From Lumnitzera littorea (lineage: Eukaryota; Streptophyta; Magnoliopsida; Myrtales; Combretaceae): DNA of 64,000 bases. A program made the position numbers and the translations under genes. The DNA lies in NCBI GenBank assembly GCA_024138015.1, contig JAMXBB010000011.1, forward strand, positions 25,059,887 to 25,123,886. The letters run 5' to 3'. Of this stretch, positions 51,101 to 62,600 are shown piece after piece. The notes below the pieces were generated by a model that was not told the DNA's origin, made no database searches, and worked only from the letters and a program-made list of their open reading frames with translations. Position 1 is the first letter of the stretch; every line of letters begins with the position of its first letter.

Positions 51101-52810
51101 GAGAGAGAATGTGTATTGAAAATAGTAAGGTTTCGAACTTTTACTAAGAGAGCTAATGATGTATCTATAGGAAGATAGTTGGGCTGGATAAGAAAGATGA
51201 TATATACCTTAAGATCTCCTTCCTTTATTCCAGATTTAGTGGAGAATAATATAGGGAATTATGAGATTATTGACTTACCTTATCTATTAAGCTCCAATCA
51301 TCTCTCTTCATTTGAATTATGGACTAGGCTAGCTAACTTAAGCATGGGTTGCTTAACCTAAGCTGAGGCTAGCCAACTTGAGTCTGAAGGCCTATGCTTT
51401 AAGCAACCTGCTAACATTGATTTGGTAAGTTTAGATTTAGAAGCTTAAGACAAAAATAGCCTATTAATAGTAAGTGATGTAAAAATAATGTAAAAAGTAA
51501 CCACCATACACATTTTTATAAATGGTTTAGTCTAGCTTCTTTTATAAAAGAAATTTAATATTGGATAACTGCTTAGTTTTACCATTGACAATTAAAGCAC
51601 AATGTTCAAAAGCTAGATATTGAGTAAAATCATAAATGGTATAGTGAAGCATCTTCTAATATGAAGTAGATTTTGGTTAGTGCTTTTAGATCAAATGGTG
51701 TATCATTATTCAAGACTTGCTTATAGGCAAATTAAATAAAAACCTAAAATATAAAGTAATAATAGAAAAGCTAGAATGTAGCATCTATAGTGTAATACCC
51801 TTATATGAAAAGAAAAAAATGAAAAGTAAAGTAAAATATAATGAAGCATAGTATATTAATTTGTACATATTTTGGGTTTGATAGTGTAATTTTTCATTTA
51901 TTTGTTTTACATAATTAATAAATGACTTATATATTTATTTTTTATTGATCATGATTTGACATTTGATTTGATCCCCTTAATCCTTGACCTTCTCATGTAT
52001 ATTTCAATAAACCTCTAAACTTGGTTTGATAACATAGCTTATTACATATTATTTTAAACCAATACTTGGTTAAATGGTTGATTCTTTCTTACCTCTCCAA
52101 TTTAAGATTTTTTTTTTATTTGTTGTATTTTATTATTATTTTATGCTTTTATTAAAATTTATTGTATTTATATTTGTTATAATTTACCTTTAAATGTGAT
52201 ACTGACTTGCAATTAGAATACGATGATTTTAGAAATTAATGACTAATAATATTTTAACTTTAAAAATGATATGAAAAATTTATAAATTTTATGTTATATT
52301 TTACGACTTGTAGATTATGTATTGTTGTAGGTTCCAAGGTAATTTTCAAGGTCATATAGAAGGTTTCGATTTCAATTATTTTGAAATTGTATCTATCAAG
52401 GATGGGATTCACCGTATGCATACTTTTAATTAAGAAAAAATTAGAAAATCAATTGAAACATTAGTCTCGAGTATAGTTATCCATTTATATACTAGAGTAT
52501 ATATATTGACTTTTTATAGTGTCCATTTTCTTTCCCTTACAGAGGAACTAAGTAAGACTTGGTGTAGAAGGAATTGAAAATTTGCATCCTAAAAAATATT
52601 TAAAAATTAATTTTCTTAGATGAGAAGGAATCCAAATTGTGATAAAATGGGAACATAGCCCACTCTTATGTAGCAAAGTCAGAATCAACCATTTAGACAC
52701 AACCAAGATGGCCTTCTAGTCAAATGCCACTCCACCTCTCTCATACATGGGCAGATGTAAATTTGAGTAAAGATTGGTTTCGAATGGTAAATTGATTTAG
52801 GCTAGCTTTC
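48142..52810. other. AT-rich non-coding stretch
   Basis: No supported gene or bounded element. The open frame 48,270-48,599 (109 codons, plus strand) has no recognisable domain. A TTTC/poly(T) tract lies at about 50,513-50,543. Slightly GC-richer patches near 49,420-49,470 and 49,610-49,710 show no motif or structure I recognise. Confidence 0.45.
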
Positions 52811-52813
52811 AAT

Positions 52814-53581
52814 TAGCCTGGTAATAGTCGGATCGAACCGTTTTGGTAAACTGTCGGGCTTTAAGGGTTCACATAGTTTACTTAGGCAAAACCGCTTGAA
52901 TTAGTAGGTCGTGAATTGTTCGGTCAATCAGCCATTGAACTAGTAAGTTGGTTTAGCTGGTTTACCCCTTTAAAAAAAAAAAAAGAAAGAGAAAGAGAAA
53001 ATAGAGACCACTAAGTTAGAAAAAATACTTAGATAATATACAATAAGACATTACATATCAAAACTACTTTATTTACGATGATAAATGATAATTTTTAAAA
53101 AAATAATATCATCAAACTAATAATAGATGACTAACTATAAATTAATTATGTGTTAAAGATAAATAAAAAATTTAATTTCAATTAATATAAGTCTTTTTTT
53201 GTAAAACTTATTAAATATTAAGGATTGGAATATGAGAAAAAAATAAAATGTGAAGGAAAAGAAATAAAAAAGTTAGAATCTCATTAAGTTAGAAATTAAT
53301 CAAAAAATTAAAAATTATTAATGAATTAGTATACTTAAAAAATAGAGAAAAAATATCATATTATTAGAAATTATTAATGTATTTAAAAAAAGAAATTAAA
53401 AAATTAATTAAAAAAATTAAATATTAAAAAAACTCTATTTAAGAACTTTGAATCGATTCTCGAACCACCATACCTAGTGAACTAGCTTAGAATTATTAGC
53501 TCACAAGCCGGTTATAATTCACGGTATTACCGACCCATAAATCGGTAGTTTAGGGCCGGTTCAATTTGATGCACAGCACTA
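52814..53581 (+). mobile_element. hAT-like non-autonomous element, copy 2
   Basis: The stretch 52,950-53,581 is a direct-orientation relative of 26,128-26,693. The right end, read on the minus strand, begins TAGTGCTGTGCATC and continues into GAACCGGCCC, a pattern common at plant hAT ends. The left end near 52,814 begins TAGCCTGG and carries CGGATCGAACCG, an imperfect inverted match. The core is AT-rich and has no transposase. An 8-bp duplication was not found. Confidence 0.5.
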
Positions 53582-55340
53582 GGTAGATGATGTGATTCTA
53601 AAACTCCTACACCCCAGTCCAAGTTATTGTGGTTGTTTTTTCTTATTTTTGTCCTTGCCAACTTCTCCTTCTTCTTTTTTAAACGAAAACTCCCAGTCCA
53701 AGTTATACTTGCTAAAATGGCGAAAAATAAACTTGCGATGAGATCGTATTTAATATTTCAACCTTAATCAATTTTTTAATTAACTATTTGAATTCTAGAA
53801 TTTATTAACTTCAATCTGATTGGACTTGTTAAGGTTAGGAATACTACTTCTGTTAACTCCATCTAATGTTGCCGATACAATTGGCTTTCTGACCAATGAT
53901 AGACTACGATGTATCCTAAATGATTATTTTAAAGATAATATTTCATTTAGCATACCTGTAAATAATGGAAACGGCATCTTACAAGACTAAGTTAACACAA
54001 TTAGCGGTCCATAATTGTTATAAAAAAAGAAATTAGACATGTTATGTAAAATATCTTTATGAAATAATCGCTTGGGATAGCTATTCATAATTGGTCAAAC
54101 AAGCAATTGGACAGACTCCACTATGTAGAGTTAATATAGGTAATGCAAATGATCTTGAAAAGTCAACTTGAGTTTTAAATTTGACAGCTTTAAAGTACGG
54201 AGATGTTAATCGGACAAATCGACGAAAGTTCATATACCATATAGACTTAAGCTATACCAAGTTGAATACCAGCATAGTTGTCTCAAAGTTTTCAAATATC
54301 TTCTTAAGTATGTATTTGCTTATGGTTAAAGATGATACATACCGTAACCATGATTGCCATGTATCATTACCCCATCTTTTCTCTCTGCCAATGTTGGTTA
54401 CACTTGAAAATTATCGAAAAGATAAATAAATAAATAAGAGAGAGAGAAGTGCAATCTAGTTAAATTTTTTTTTTTCTTGATACCTAAGTAGTTTTATATC
54501 TTTCTAAATGTTTGATATTTTTCCCTTGAATCGTTTAATATAATTTTAGATCTTTTAAACAACTTACTAGTATATATATATATTATATTCATAATGGATT
54601 GGATCACTACTCCTATTCAAATTTAGGGTTTAATTTGTTAGTTCTAAGAGTTTAAACCAAGTAGAACATTAATAAAGAAAATTATTAGCACTACAATTGC
54701 ATGGAATCAATCGTCCCAAAAATGAAATTCATCTACCTTTTGCAAATACCTCCATACGATCAGGGAGATTTTACTTGGAACCAATTATACCTAGTATAAT
54801 TGAGTAGGTCAGGGTGTGCATAGTTGTCATGGCGAAGATACTAATTCAAATTTATAGAATCTGTACCCACGAGGTATGTATAAAGTACAACCATGCACCT
54901 AACCTAAAATCAGCTGAAATTTTGTTGTTATGTTACATATTATAAGGTAAATTGCAATTTTGCAACATGTGCAAGCTAGAATATACCAACTTGCAAAATA
55001 TTATTAATAAATATAATTAAATTGTTAGATATAAAGGAAATTCAAATAAATTGGTCAACTAAATTGCATAGCCGGTACTTCATTTATACATATCACATGT
55101 TGTTATTTTGTGCTTTTATTGAGATCAAATCTGTTTGCTTTTGTTATAATACATATTTAGAAGTAATGTTGACTTTTAATTCAAATATCGTAATTTTGGT
55201 ATGAATCATTGTAAAATTTAAAAAAAAAAACTCAAAAACAAAAAAAAATATAAGTCAATATGATATCCCGAAAGTTATAAATTTTTCAAGATATACAGAT
55301 TCTAGTATAATTCTAAAATAATAATATGATAGGTTTCAGT
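53582..55340. other. AT-rich non-coding stretch
   Basis: No supported gene. A short ATAT tract lies near 54,572-54,586. Confidence 0.5.
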
Positions 55341-55349
55341 TTTACGTTA

Positions 55350-55972
55350 TCACTTATAAGTAATACTATAGATAGATAGTCCTACCATATCTACCCTGAT
55401 AAGAACAATATCCTTAGATAAACCAATTAAAAACTTACCTACTATCTTTTCTTTTGGGCACATAGCTCCTTCCTTTTTCTTAATGTACTGCAATAACAAT
55501 ATCGTAGCTTTCCTTTCTAAAGTAAGCGCGAACGGGTCTAGCACTTCAATTGTTGCACAACGTCCCTTCAATAGACATTGACAAAACTGACGAAGCTGGA
55601 TCCATTCTCATCCTCGATCGTTCTCATAAATTCTTAATCATAAGAAAGAAGCTCGCTATGCAATTCGACACCATTTCCTTTCGACATTGTTCAAATTTTG
55701 TAGCTATGTTCTTGGTTTTATCATGTTTGATTAATAATATAATATATGTCCAGGTATACTTGCATTGCATCATATGCTTCTTCTATATCTATGTTTGCGC
55801 TGACGCACTTGCAAGTGCTAGTCCAGTCTCTTCTGCGGCAGGCAAGCGAGGTCTGTGCAACCATGGCTTCTTTTAGTACCTTCCATGTCACTAATGGGAA
55901 TATACTGGCTGTCATATTATAGAGATAGGTACACCTTGAAATGATCTGTTTTTTGTGCCCAAATCCTATCAA
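55350..55972 (-). other. Unidentified stretch with broken open frames
   Basis: Minus-strand frames at 55,721-55,972 (83 codons) and 55,350-55,571 (73 codons), with further partly open sequence between them, give protein that looks less like random AT-rich translation than most of the window: it has charged and mixed stretches such as WKVLKEAMVAQTSLACRRRD and ANIDIEEAYDAMQ. I do not recognise the family. It could be a decayed exon or transposon fragment, or chance. An opposing plus-strand frame of 108 codons overlaps it. Confidence 0.25.
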
Positions 55973-56159
55973 ATAATATTAGATGTCTCCAAAAAGTCAT
56001 TAAAATGCTTTATATTTGTATATGCATATCAAATAAGTCCCTCAATTGCTGTTGTTGTTTTTTTCTTTTCTTTTTTTTTTTTTTGATTTTTTTGTTTTTA
56101 GCGATGTTGAGAAACCTTTATGTTCTACAACTAGGATTCAAAATGGTAGCACAATGGAC

Positions 56160-57710
56160 AATTTGATGTAAAATTTATAAAGGGATAAAATATGATTGCA
56201 TTAAATGAGTTAGCCCAATAACTCGTTTAGATTTGTAGATTTATCGAAATAATCAAGCTTAACCTTTGAGATGTTTAAGGGACTCTTAACTTGTGGGTTA
56301 AAATATGGCCTATTAAACTAATCAGTCCAATCTTAACCTTTCTCAATTCGCTCATGTGCTCAATATGTCCACCAAAGAGATGTATAAAATTTATAGATAA
56401 GTATTAGAAGAATTGCTTGATCTAATCAATTCATCAAAGGCAAGATTTAATGGCAATTATTCATCACTAAGTTCTTATAAGTTAAATGTAGCATAAGACA
56501 ATCAAAAGAGTATCTAAGTTTACAAAGAGTATAACAAGCTAAGCAAGAGTTAGAGTCGTGAATCATAGTTAGCTCTAAAGGTCTTGAAAGAAAATCCACA
56601 TGAAAACCTAAAAATAATGAGATTTGGATCAAGTTAAAGATGGGATCCAAACAATCTTGTTCATAATTGAATTGTTTGAATGGATACCCATACCTCAAGC
56701 ATGTGAGCAATTAAAGTTTTGAACATTTCACTCCTTTGTGACTCTTTTTCACATGCTAACTCTAGAGATTTATCTAGCATTTTGTGTTTCTTTTGCATCA
56801 CCATTGCTAGACCCTTACAACAGATAAAATAACTTGATCACTGAAGCTTAATGACTCAAAAATTCTTTCAAGAGATTCAAACGAACCAAGATTCAACATG
56901 ATAAAGCCATATGATGATACACTCAAACAATCCCATTGGGAATGTTGTCATGGAGGCAACCTAAAGCTTATGAGCTCAAAGTGATAAATGTATTTAAATG
57001 TCCACATGTGATTGTGCATCATATTGCCAGTAGCTTAGGCAATTAACATGTATGAGTCATACATCATATGGCTACACTAGTTGAGTACAGTAACAAAGCA
57101 ACTTTATAGTACATGCACACCAAGTAGATACTTGAGAGCTTAAAGCACTTATCATATGTCTAAAAATTTGATATTGTCTAAAGAATTTTGGTCAAAAGGT
57201 AAAGTGTAGAGAGTTAAAATATAACTGTATTAAATGGGCTAAGCCTAAAAATTATATAAGCTAATCATTTAGAATTTTTACTACATCCAAGTGATTAAGC
57301 CTAATCTTTGTGCTATTCTAGGGTCTAGGCTTAGTGGTCTCAAACAAGTTCCAATAAGACTTGAAAGCCTAGTTTTAGTTTTAATCTTTCTAGATTATTT
57401 TATGTATTGAGCGGGCCTACCCAAAACTATACACACTCTAGAAACTTTATAAATAAGCATAAGATGCTTATAAGCTTCAAGAGATGAAGCCTTAGGTTCA
57501 AGACTCAAAAATAGAAGATCAAGAATAATGAAGCTGAAGTTTGTAAGCTCCTTCTCATGTCTCATAAATATGACAGCTTATTAAAACTATTGATTCCTCC
57601 TTCATGAACTCAATTAATCGATCTCACCTAAAGTTTTTCATTAAGTTGTGTCATTCGATCAATCACATAAAGGCAAGACTTGCATTGCACATAAATGATA
57701 CAATAAACCC
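56160..57710 (+). repeat. Diverged direct-repeat pair, possible small LTR element
   Basis: Bases 56,163-56,445 align with about 57,195-57,690. Shared blocks are a TGTA-rich start, AAAATATRAYTGYATTAAATGRGYTARSCC, a GTGATTAAGCCTAA/ATAATCAAGCTTAA block, AAATTTATAGATAAG/AACTTTATAAATAAG and a final AAAGGCAAGAYTT. The first copy lacks about 200 bases of the second. The layout suits the two LTRs of a small, internally gutted element, but I see no primer site, polypurine tract or target duplication. Confidence 0.45.
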
Positions 57711-58755
57711 TAGGCATCCAGAAAGTTAAAATCAAAAGAAGAAAACTTTATTTAATGTTTAGAAATGTTAAACATTAAAAAAATTATGATAAATTGTTCA
57801 CAATGTCAATAGAGGTAGCATAGGGCCACCTAAGTTGTTATTTCAACATCGCCTTGTTGATGAATCTAGCATTAGTCCTACAACTAGTTTCCTTAATTCT
57901 ATAACTAAAATGAGATTGACTTAGTTAAGATGGTTATATATCTCTTGTTTAGGGATTATGGATCCTAACTTTGAATAAGTTAAGTACTTAAAAAGAAATT
58001 ATATATGAAAGGTGGAACCGAAGTAGGCTTAGATCTATAGTTGGAATTGTTGTTTCTAGAAACCCACCTAAAGTCGCGACTCCTAGATCGATTGTAAAAA
58101 CCAGCAGTTCCATCAAACCATCCAAGAATAGATGTAAGTGTGTTGTGTTGGTATTCTTAAAATTATGTTACATGTAGATGGTATAACAAAAAAGGATTTC
58201 TTAATGTGTAGTACTCCATGTGAGTAGAATTCTACTTTGATTATGGAAGAGGTTAATTAGTGGTGTATAAGATCAAGGTAGAGATTATCAAGATAATACT
58301 AATTAAAAAAAATTTTAGGTCAAGTTGTTGAAACCTGATTTAGAGGAAAGGCTAGAGATAAGAAAATCATTGCCATAATAAGCAATATCCCATATGAATA
58401 AAGTACCATACAGATTATGAGAGGAATTATGTATTGCTATATAAGGCCAAGATAGAGAATATTAAGATCATACTAGTTGAAAGCTCTTGAGCCAAGTAGT
58501 TGAAATTGGCTAGTTTTGATTCATGGCATTGCATGATGTATTAATATAAATATAGAGAAATTAAATAATTTAAAAAACATAGCTTAAACCATTGATGTAG
58601 ATCATATGTACTACTCTTTCCCTTATATTTTGATGAGGTTAAGAAAACCAGCTTTTTTTGCGAAAAGGTATATATGTCCCGTGAAACAATAAATGGTGTA
58701 TAATGTAGAAGATAATTTCTCTATGCATATTAATCATATATGTGTAGAATTCCTT
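57711..58755. other. AT-rich non-coding stretch
   Basis: No supported gene or element. Confidence 0.5.
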
Positions 58756-58760
58756 ATGTA

Positions 58761-58858
58761 GTCGTAAAGCTGCACTGGACATGGAAATTGGTAACTATTA
58801 GCTTTTCATCTCTCCTAGTAGATATTGTAAAGTCGCAGAGCTAGACTGGACGTGGGAC
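58761..58858 (+). repeat. Short direct repeat pair
   Basis: 58,761-58,787 and 58,832-58,858 are 27-base units at 71-base spacing, sharing GTCG-A-AGCT---CTGGAC-TGG. They are moderately GC-rich, unlike the surroundings. Confidence 0.7.
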
Positions 58859-58859
58859 C

Positions 58860-60500
58860 TGTCTTCATTTCTGTTCTAGAAACATATTTATACTAATATT
58901 ATGGCTGGCAAAAGCACATATGACTTTATACATATATGTATATATTATATAAAATGCTTTGACCAGTCTTTGTTAGCTGTATATTTGTACATTCAGGTGT
59001 AGGTTCATGAATGTCTGATGTGTCCATAAATGCAGTAGCTAGCCCTAACCAAAAGCAAGAGCGACCTTTTAACATATTGTGGTTTTCAATCCCCCGAAAA
59101 GGAAAAAAAAGAAAACGAAAAACATATTGTGGTTTATCTCTCTTCTTATCAGCATACTGTTCATGTTCCTATTCCTATCCCCCCTGTCTTTTGACATACT
59201 CATCAAATTGAAAAACACACTTCCCAACCCTTTTCTGATCTTGTCCTAGTTAAAACAAAAAAAAGAGGTTAAATTTGAACATTTCTTTGAGAAAGCAAAA
59301 GTTTGATATTTATGCATTACTATGGTTAGCGCGACGTGTACAATACCTTCATATCAATAATGTTGTTATTCATAAATAAATTGTATAGAAATTTCAAGCT
59401 GCCTTGTGGAAGAGTGAAATGGGATGGCTTGCAAGTTTGATTTATTTTAAGCATTATTTGAGCCCAGAGTTCAACTTAGTCCAAATCTTCTTAAAATATA
59501 TATTAAATTTAAATCTCGTATTGTTTTGGGACATGGTACTGATAGACAAATTATAAGTTCTTTAAAAGTTCGTTATTTTGGTATTTGACACTATCGAAGA
59601 CTAAATCCTGCATCAAGTGAAATATAAAAAATAATCCAAGTTAATCTTCCAGTCCACATAGTCAATATCTAGTTAAAGTAAGATATTAGTATTAGGGTTC
59701 ACTGAATTTCTACATAGAAAAACTACTTCAGACATGAACCTTTTAGAAATTACATTGATTAAATAAATATATATTTATACAAATTCCATTAACTGTATCT
59801 TAAAAGGAGACTAATAAAGTACCATTTAAATTATAAGACATTATATTGTTTGTTTGGTCTTTAAAAATTTTACGATGTATAAAATCTTATTTAGAAGTCA
59901 TTAAGATAAAAGAATCTATTAACACAGACCTAAAATGATGTAAATTAAATTTGTCAATAAATACTCATGATATATCTGTTAAGCAACTACAAAAGCAAAC
60001 AATCATACAGATCTTCCAGTTCTTTTTTTTTTTTTTTTTATGAAATATGGAGCTTTTCAATGATTTGTTGCATATTCTTATTCATTGAATTTAACAAGTC
60101 AGTCTCTCTGTATACAAAACACACATCTGTAATCGACATTATTTTTCACAATTCACAGCACTTATATAAGGAAACACGTGAATATGCAAATAAAATAAAA
60201 TAATGCAGACTTGATAGGTCGCTTTCAATTACTTTTGTTATTGATAGTACACAATCGAAACCAAAAAACCTAAAGATGCCTTATTGTTGGTCACACGTTG
60301 CCTTTTCGCCTCGTGCTCTAGGGAGCTGATGATTCCGCTGCTGTTCGTTTGTTAGTAAATTTGGCAAATGGCAAGTAGGGCATCGACATGTATAATAATA
60401 AGCAAAGGACTCATTCATTTACCAAGAGACCCACACTTCCGGTGCTCTGGCTTTCGGTTTGCTGTGTGTGATCTATAATGGCGAACCCCTGAATCTCCGA
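58860..60500. other. AT-rich non-coding stretch, GC-richer at its right end
   Basis: No supported gene. From about 60,270 the GC content rises and stays higher to 60,540. A poly(T) run lies at about 60,022-60,039. Confidence 0.45.
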
Positions 60501-60505
60501 CACAC

Positions 60506-60553
60506 CTTTAAACGATTGGAGGAACGAGAAAATGAAAATAGTGATGATGCCAT
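60506..60553 (-). other. Speculative first exon (16 codons)
   Basis: On the minus strand an ATG at 60,551-60,553 opens MASSLFSFSRSSNRLK, then AAG followed by GTGTGT, a plausible donor. The peptide is Ser- and Arg-rich, with no acidic residue, as plant organelle transit peptides often are. Without splicing the frame stops about 10 codons later. No following exon was identified, so this may be chance in a GC-richer patch. Confidence 0.15.
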
Positions 60554-60603
60554 ACCATACTCTTACACCTTTTAAAAACTCAAAAGATTACCTTCTCTCT
60601 CTC

Positions 60604-61710
60604 TTTTTTTTTTTTTTTTTTTCTTTTATAGGAATAAGGATTACATAGTCTGCAAATTAGTAGGCATACAGTATCACTTACATAAGTCCTCAATGTTAAC
60701 ACTAAACATCCCCAAAGGTGGGGATCCATAAAACAAAATAGTAGATGACGAACTAGCTGCTTGCTTCGCCAACCGATCCACCACTAAATTGCTTTACCTG
60801 GAACTGAATTGCATCCGGAATCCATCATTCTTGGCTAGGATATCCCTACACAATAAAACCACATAAGACAAGAAAGACTCGTTTAGATTACAGTTATTTA
60901 AAATATTCAAAGCTTCAAAAGAATCAGTCAGCAAAATTATCTTGGAAATATTTTGCTCCTCTGATATCTTCAAAACAGTCAAAATACTCCATATTTCTGC
61001 TTCAGTTGGAGAGACATGAGCTACTTCTTTAGCAAATCTTGCAACAATTCTACCTGATGATGAATGCATCTATGAATATCAATATTGCTGTCTTCATATG
61101 GTAATATAAAGGGAATTGATGTTGGGCTTTATTGTGGATGTTTGAGGTGTTTCCTCTTTAACGCCCAGAAGTCAGCAATAGAAATTTTCACCCATTCCTT
61201 CCACTTTAGTTGCATAGGATCATGAAACACAACAGCATTTCCGTACTTCCATGGTGTCCACAGGTGGAAGGCAAATGCAAAACGCCAAGGAGGTTTTTGA
61301 TTTAAACAGAGATTCTTTTTGTATCTGCAGTTAAATTTAATCCAATCCACAAGTGTCGGCCTCTATGACCAATCAAATTCAACACTTCCTGCTAGTATTT
61401 TTTTTGCTTGTAATGCAATCTCTTAACACATGAGATAAAGTTTCTAGTTCTTTCTGATATAGAGGGCAAAAACTATTGACATTGATTCCTCTTTTATCTA
61501 ACTCTGTCCTCACAAGTAATGCATTATGTGTACTCGCCATATATTACACCCAATTACAAATAGGGATCCTCAACCTCTTTTTCCAAAACTACAATGGGTG
61601 TGTTATCTATCCTCTAAACTACTCATCATAACTCCAACACCCTTTGTGTATCCTCATGAACACACTCTTATATCACCATTATTTGTACATAAGATTCTTG
61701 AAATCCTTTC
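60604..61710 (-). pseudogene. LINE (L1-type) 3' end: zf-RVT and RNase H remnants
   Basis: The 3' part of a plant non-LTR retrotransposon ORF2, or of the related zf-RVT/RVT_3 reverse-transcriptase-like genes. The zf-RVT region (about 61,400-61,610) reads FWKK, MASTHNALLVRTELDKRGI and CPLYQKELETLSHVLRDC, in which the second Cys of CPLC is Tyr. A connecting piece, FAFAFHLWTPWKYGNAVVFH, lies at 61,129-61,350. The RNase H-like part (60,794-61,069) has SPTEAEIWSILTVLKISEE and IILLTDSFEALNILNN, keeping the Glu and one Asp. After a stop in place of one residue it continues SNLVVDRLAKQA. The first catalytic Asp is not found. A T run on the plus strand (60,604-60,621) is the poly(A) tail. No RT domain lies upstream, so the copy is 5'-truncated. 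Confidence 0.82.
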
Positions 61711-62600
61711 TTTACCTCTACGATATTAGGCTTCGCCCCATCAACTCTGCCATTAAGCACCATTAACAAATCTCTTGTTTAAACCTGCTATCTAGTAAAT
61801 GGATGCTCCTCTTAGCCAAGCCCTTCTAACTAGTCTAAACTTTATTCTTTAATCACTCATAATAATTGTAAAACAATTCCAACACTTTGCTACTTGTTTG
61901 ATTCAAATATATATGATTACCAACCCTAGATGCATTATAAGAAATTCGAGTTATTGCAATGAAATATTATATTAAAATACCTTTTTGTGACAATTGAATT
62001 TTTGCTAATGTAACGAGTTAGTTACTACAAAAAAGTATGCAAATTGATTTTTTTTTTTCACACTATTGTAATGACATGACATAAAAATGCATAGATAAAA
62101 TTCCATATAATATGTTGCTTGAATATAAAATTAAAAGAAAATATAGTTCATAAATAAAAGGTATTAACAATAAAGTAGTATATATGATAAATAAATAATC
62201 ATAATTGTTAAAAGGTACTACTAATAAAAAGAAGGCAATAAAATGTCATTACAAAAGAAAAACATAAAACATAATGATGTATATACTAGTGGCTATTTTG
62301 TTGCATTACAAAAAAAAGAATTATCGAGCAAAAAATATTTTGATACATTATTTCGTTGCTAAATCTTGAATTTCTTGTGATGATGTATCACATCTTGGCA
62401 TAGCATAGAATTCCCAATCACATAGGCAAACTTATTAAATGTAAATTTAATTCTAACAAAATAACACTTCATTATATATTTGGCATTTAAAAGAGTTCAA
62501 TTATAAACTTTTGATTACAAATATTTACATCATTTGCAAATTTCAAAAATGTGACCACTAAACTATAGTTAAACTTTTGAGTCTTCATTATACTTGTTTA
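61711..62600. other. AT-rich non-coding stretch
   Basis: No supported gene. I looked here for the missing reverse transcriptase of the LINE and did not find it. Confidence 0.45.
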
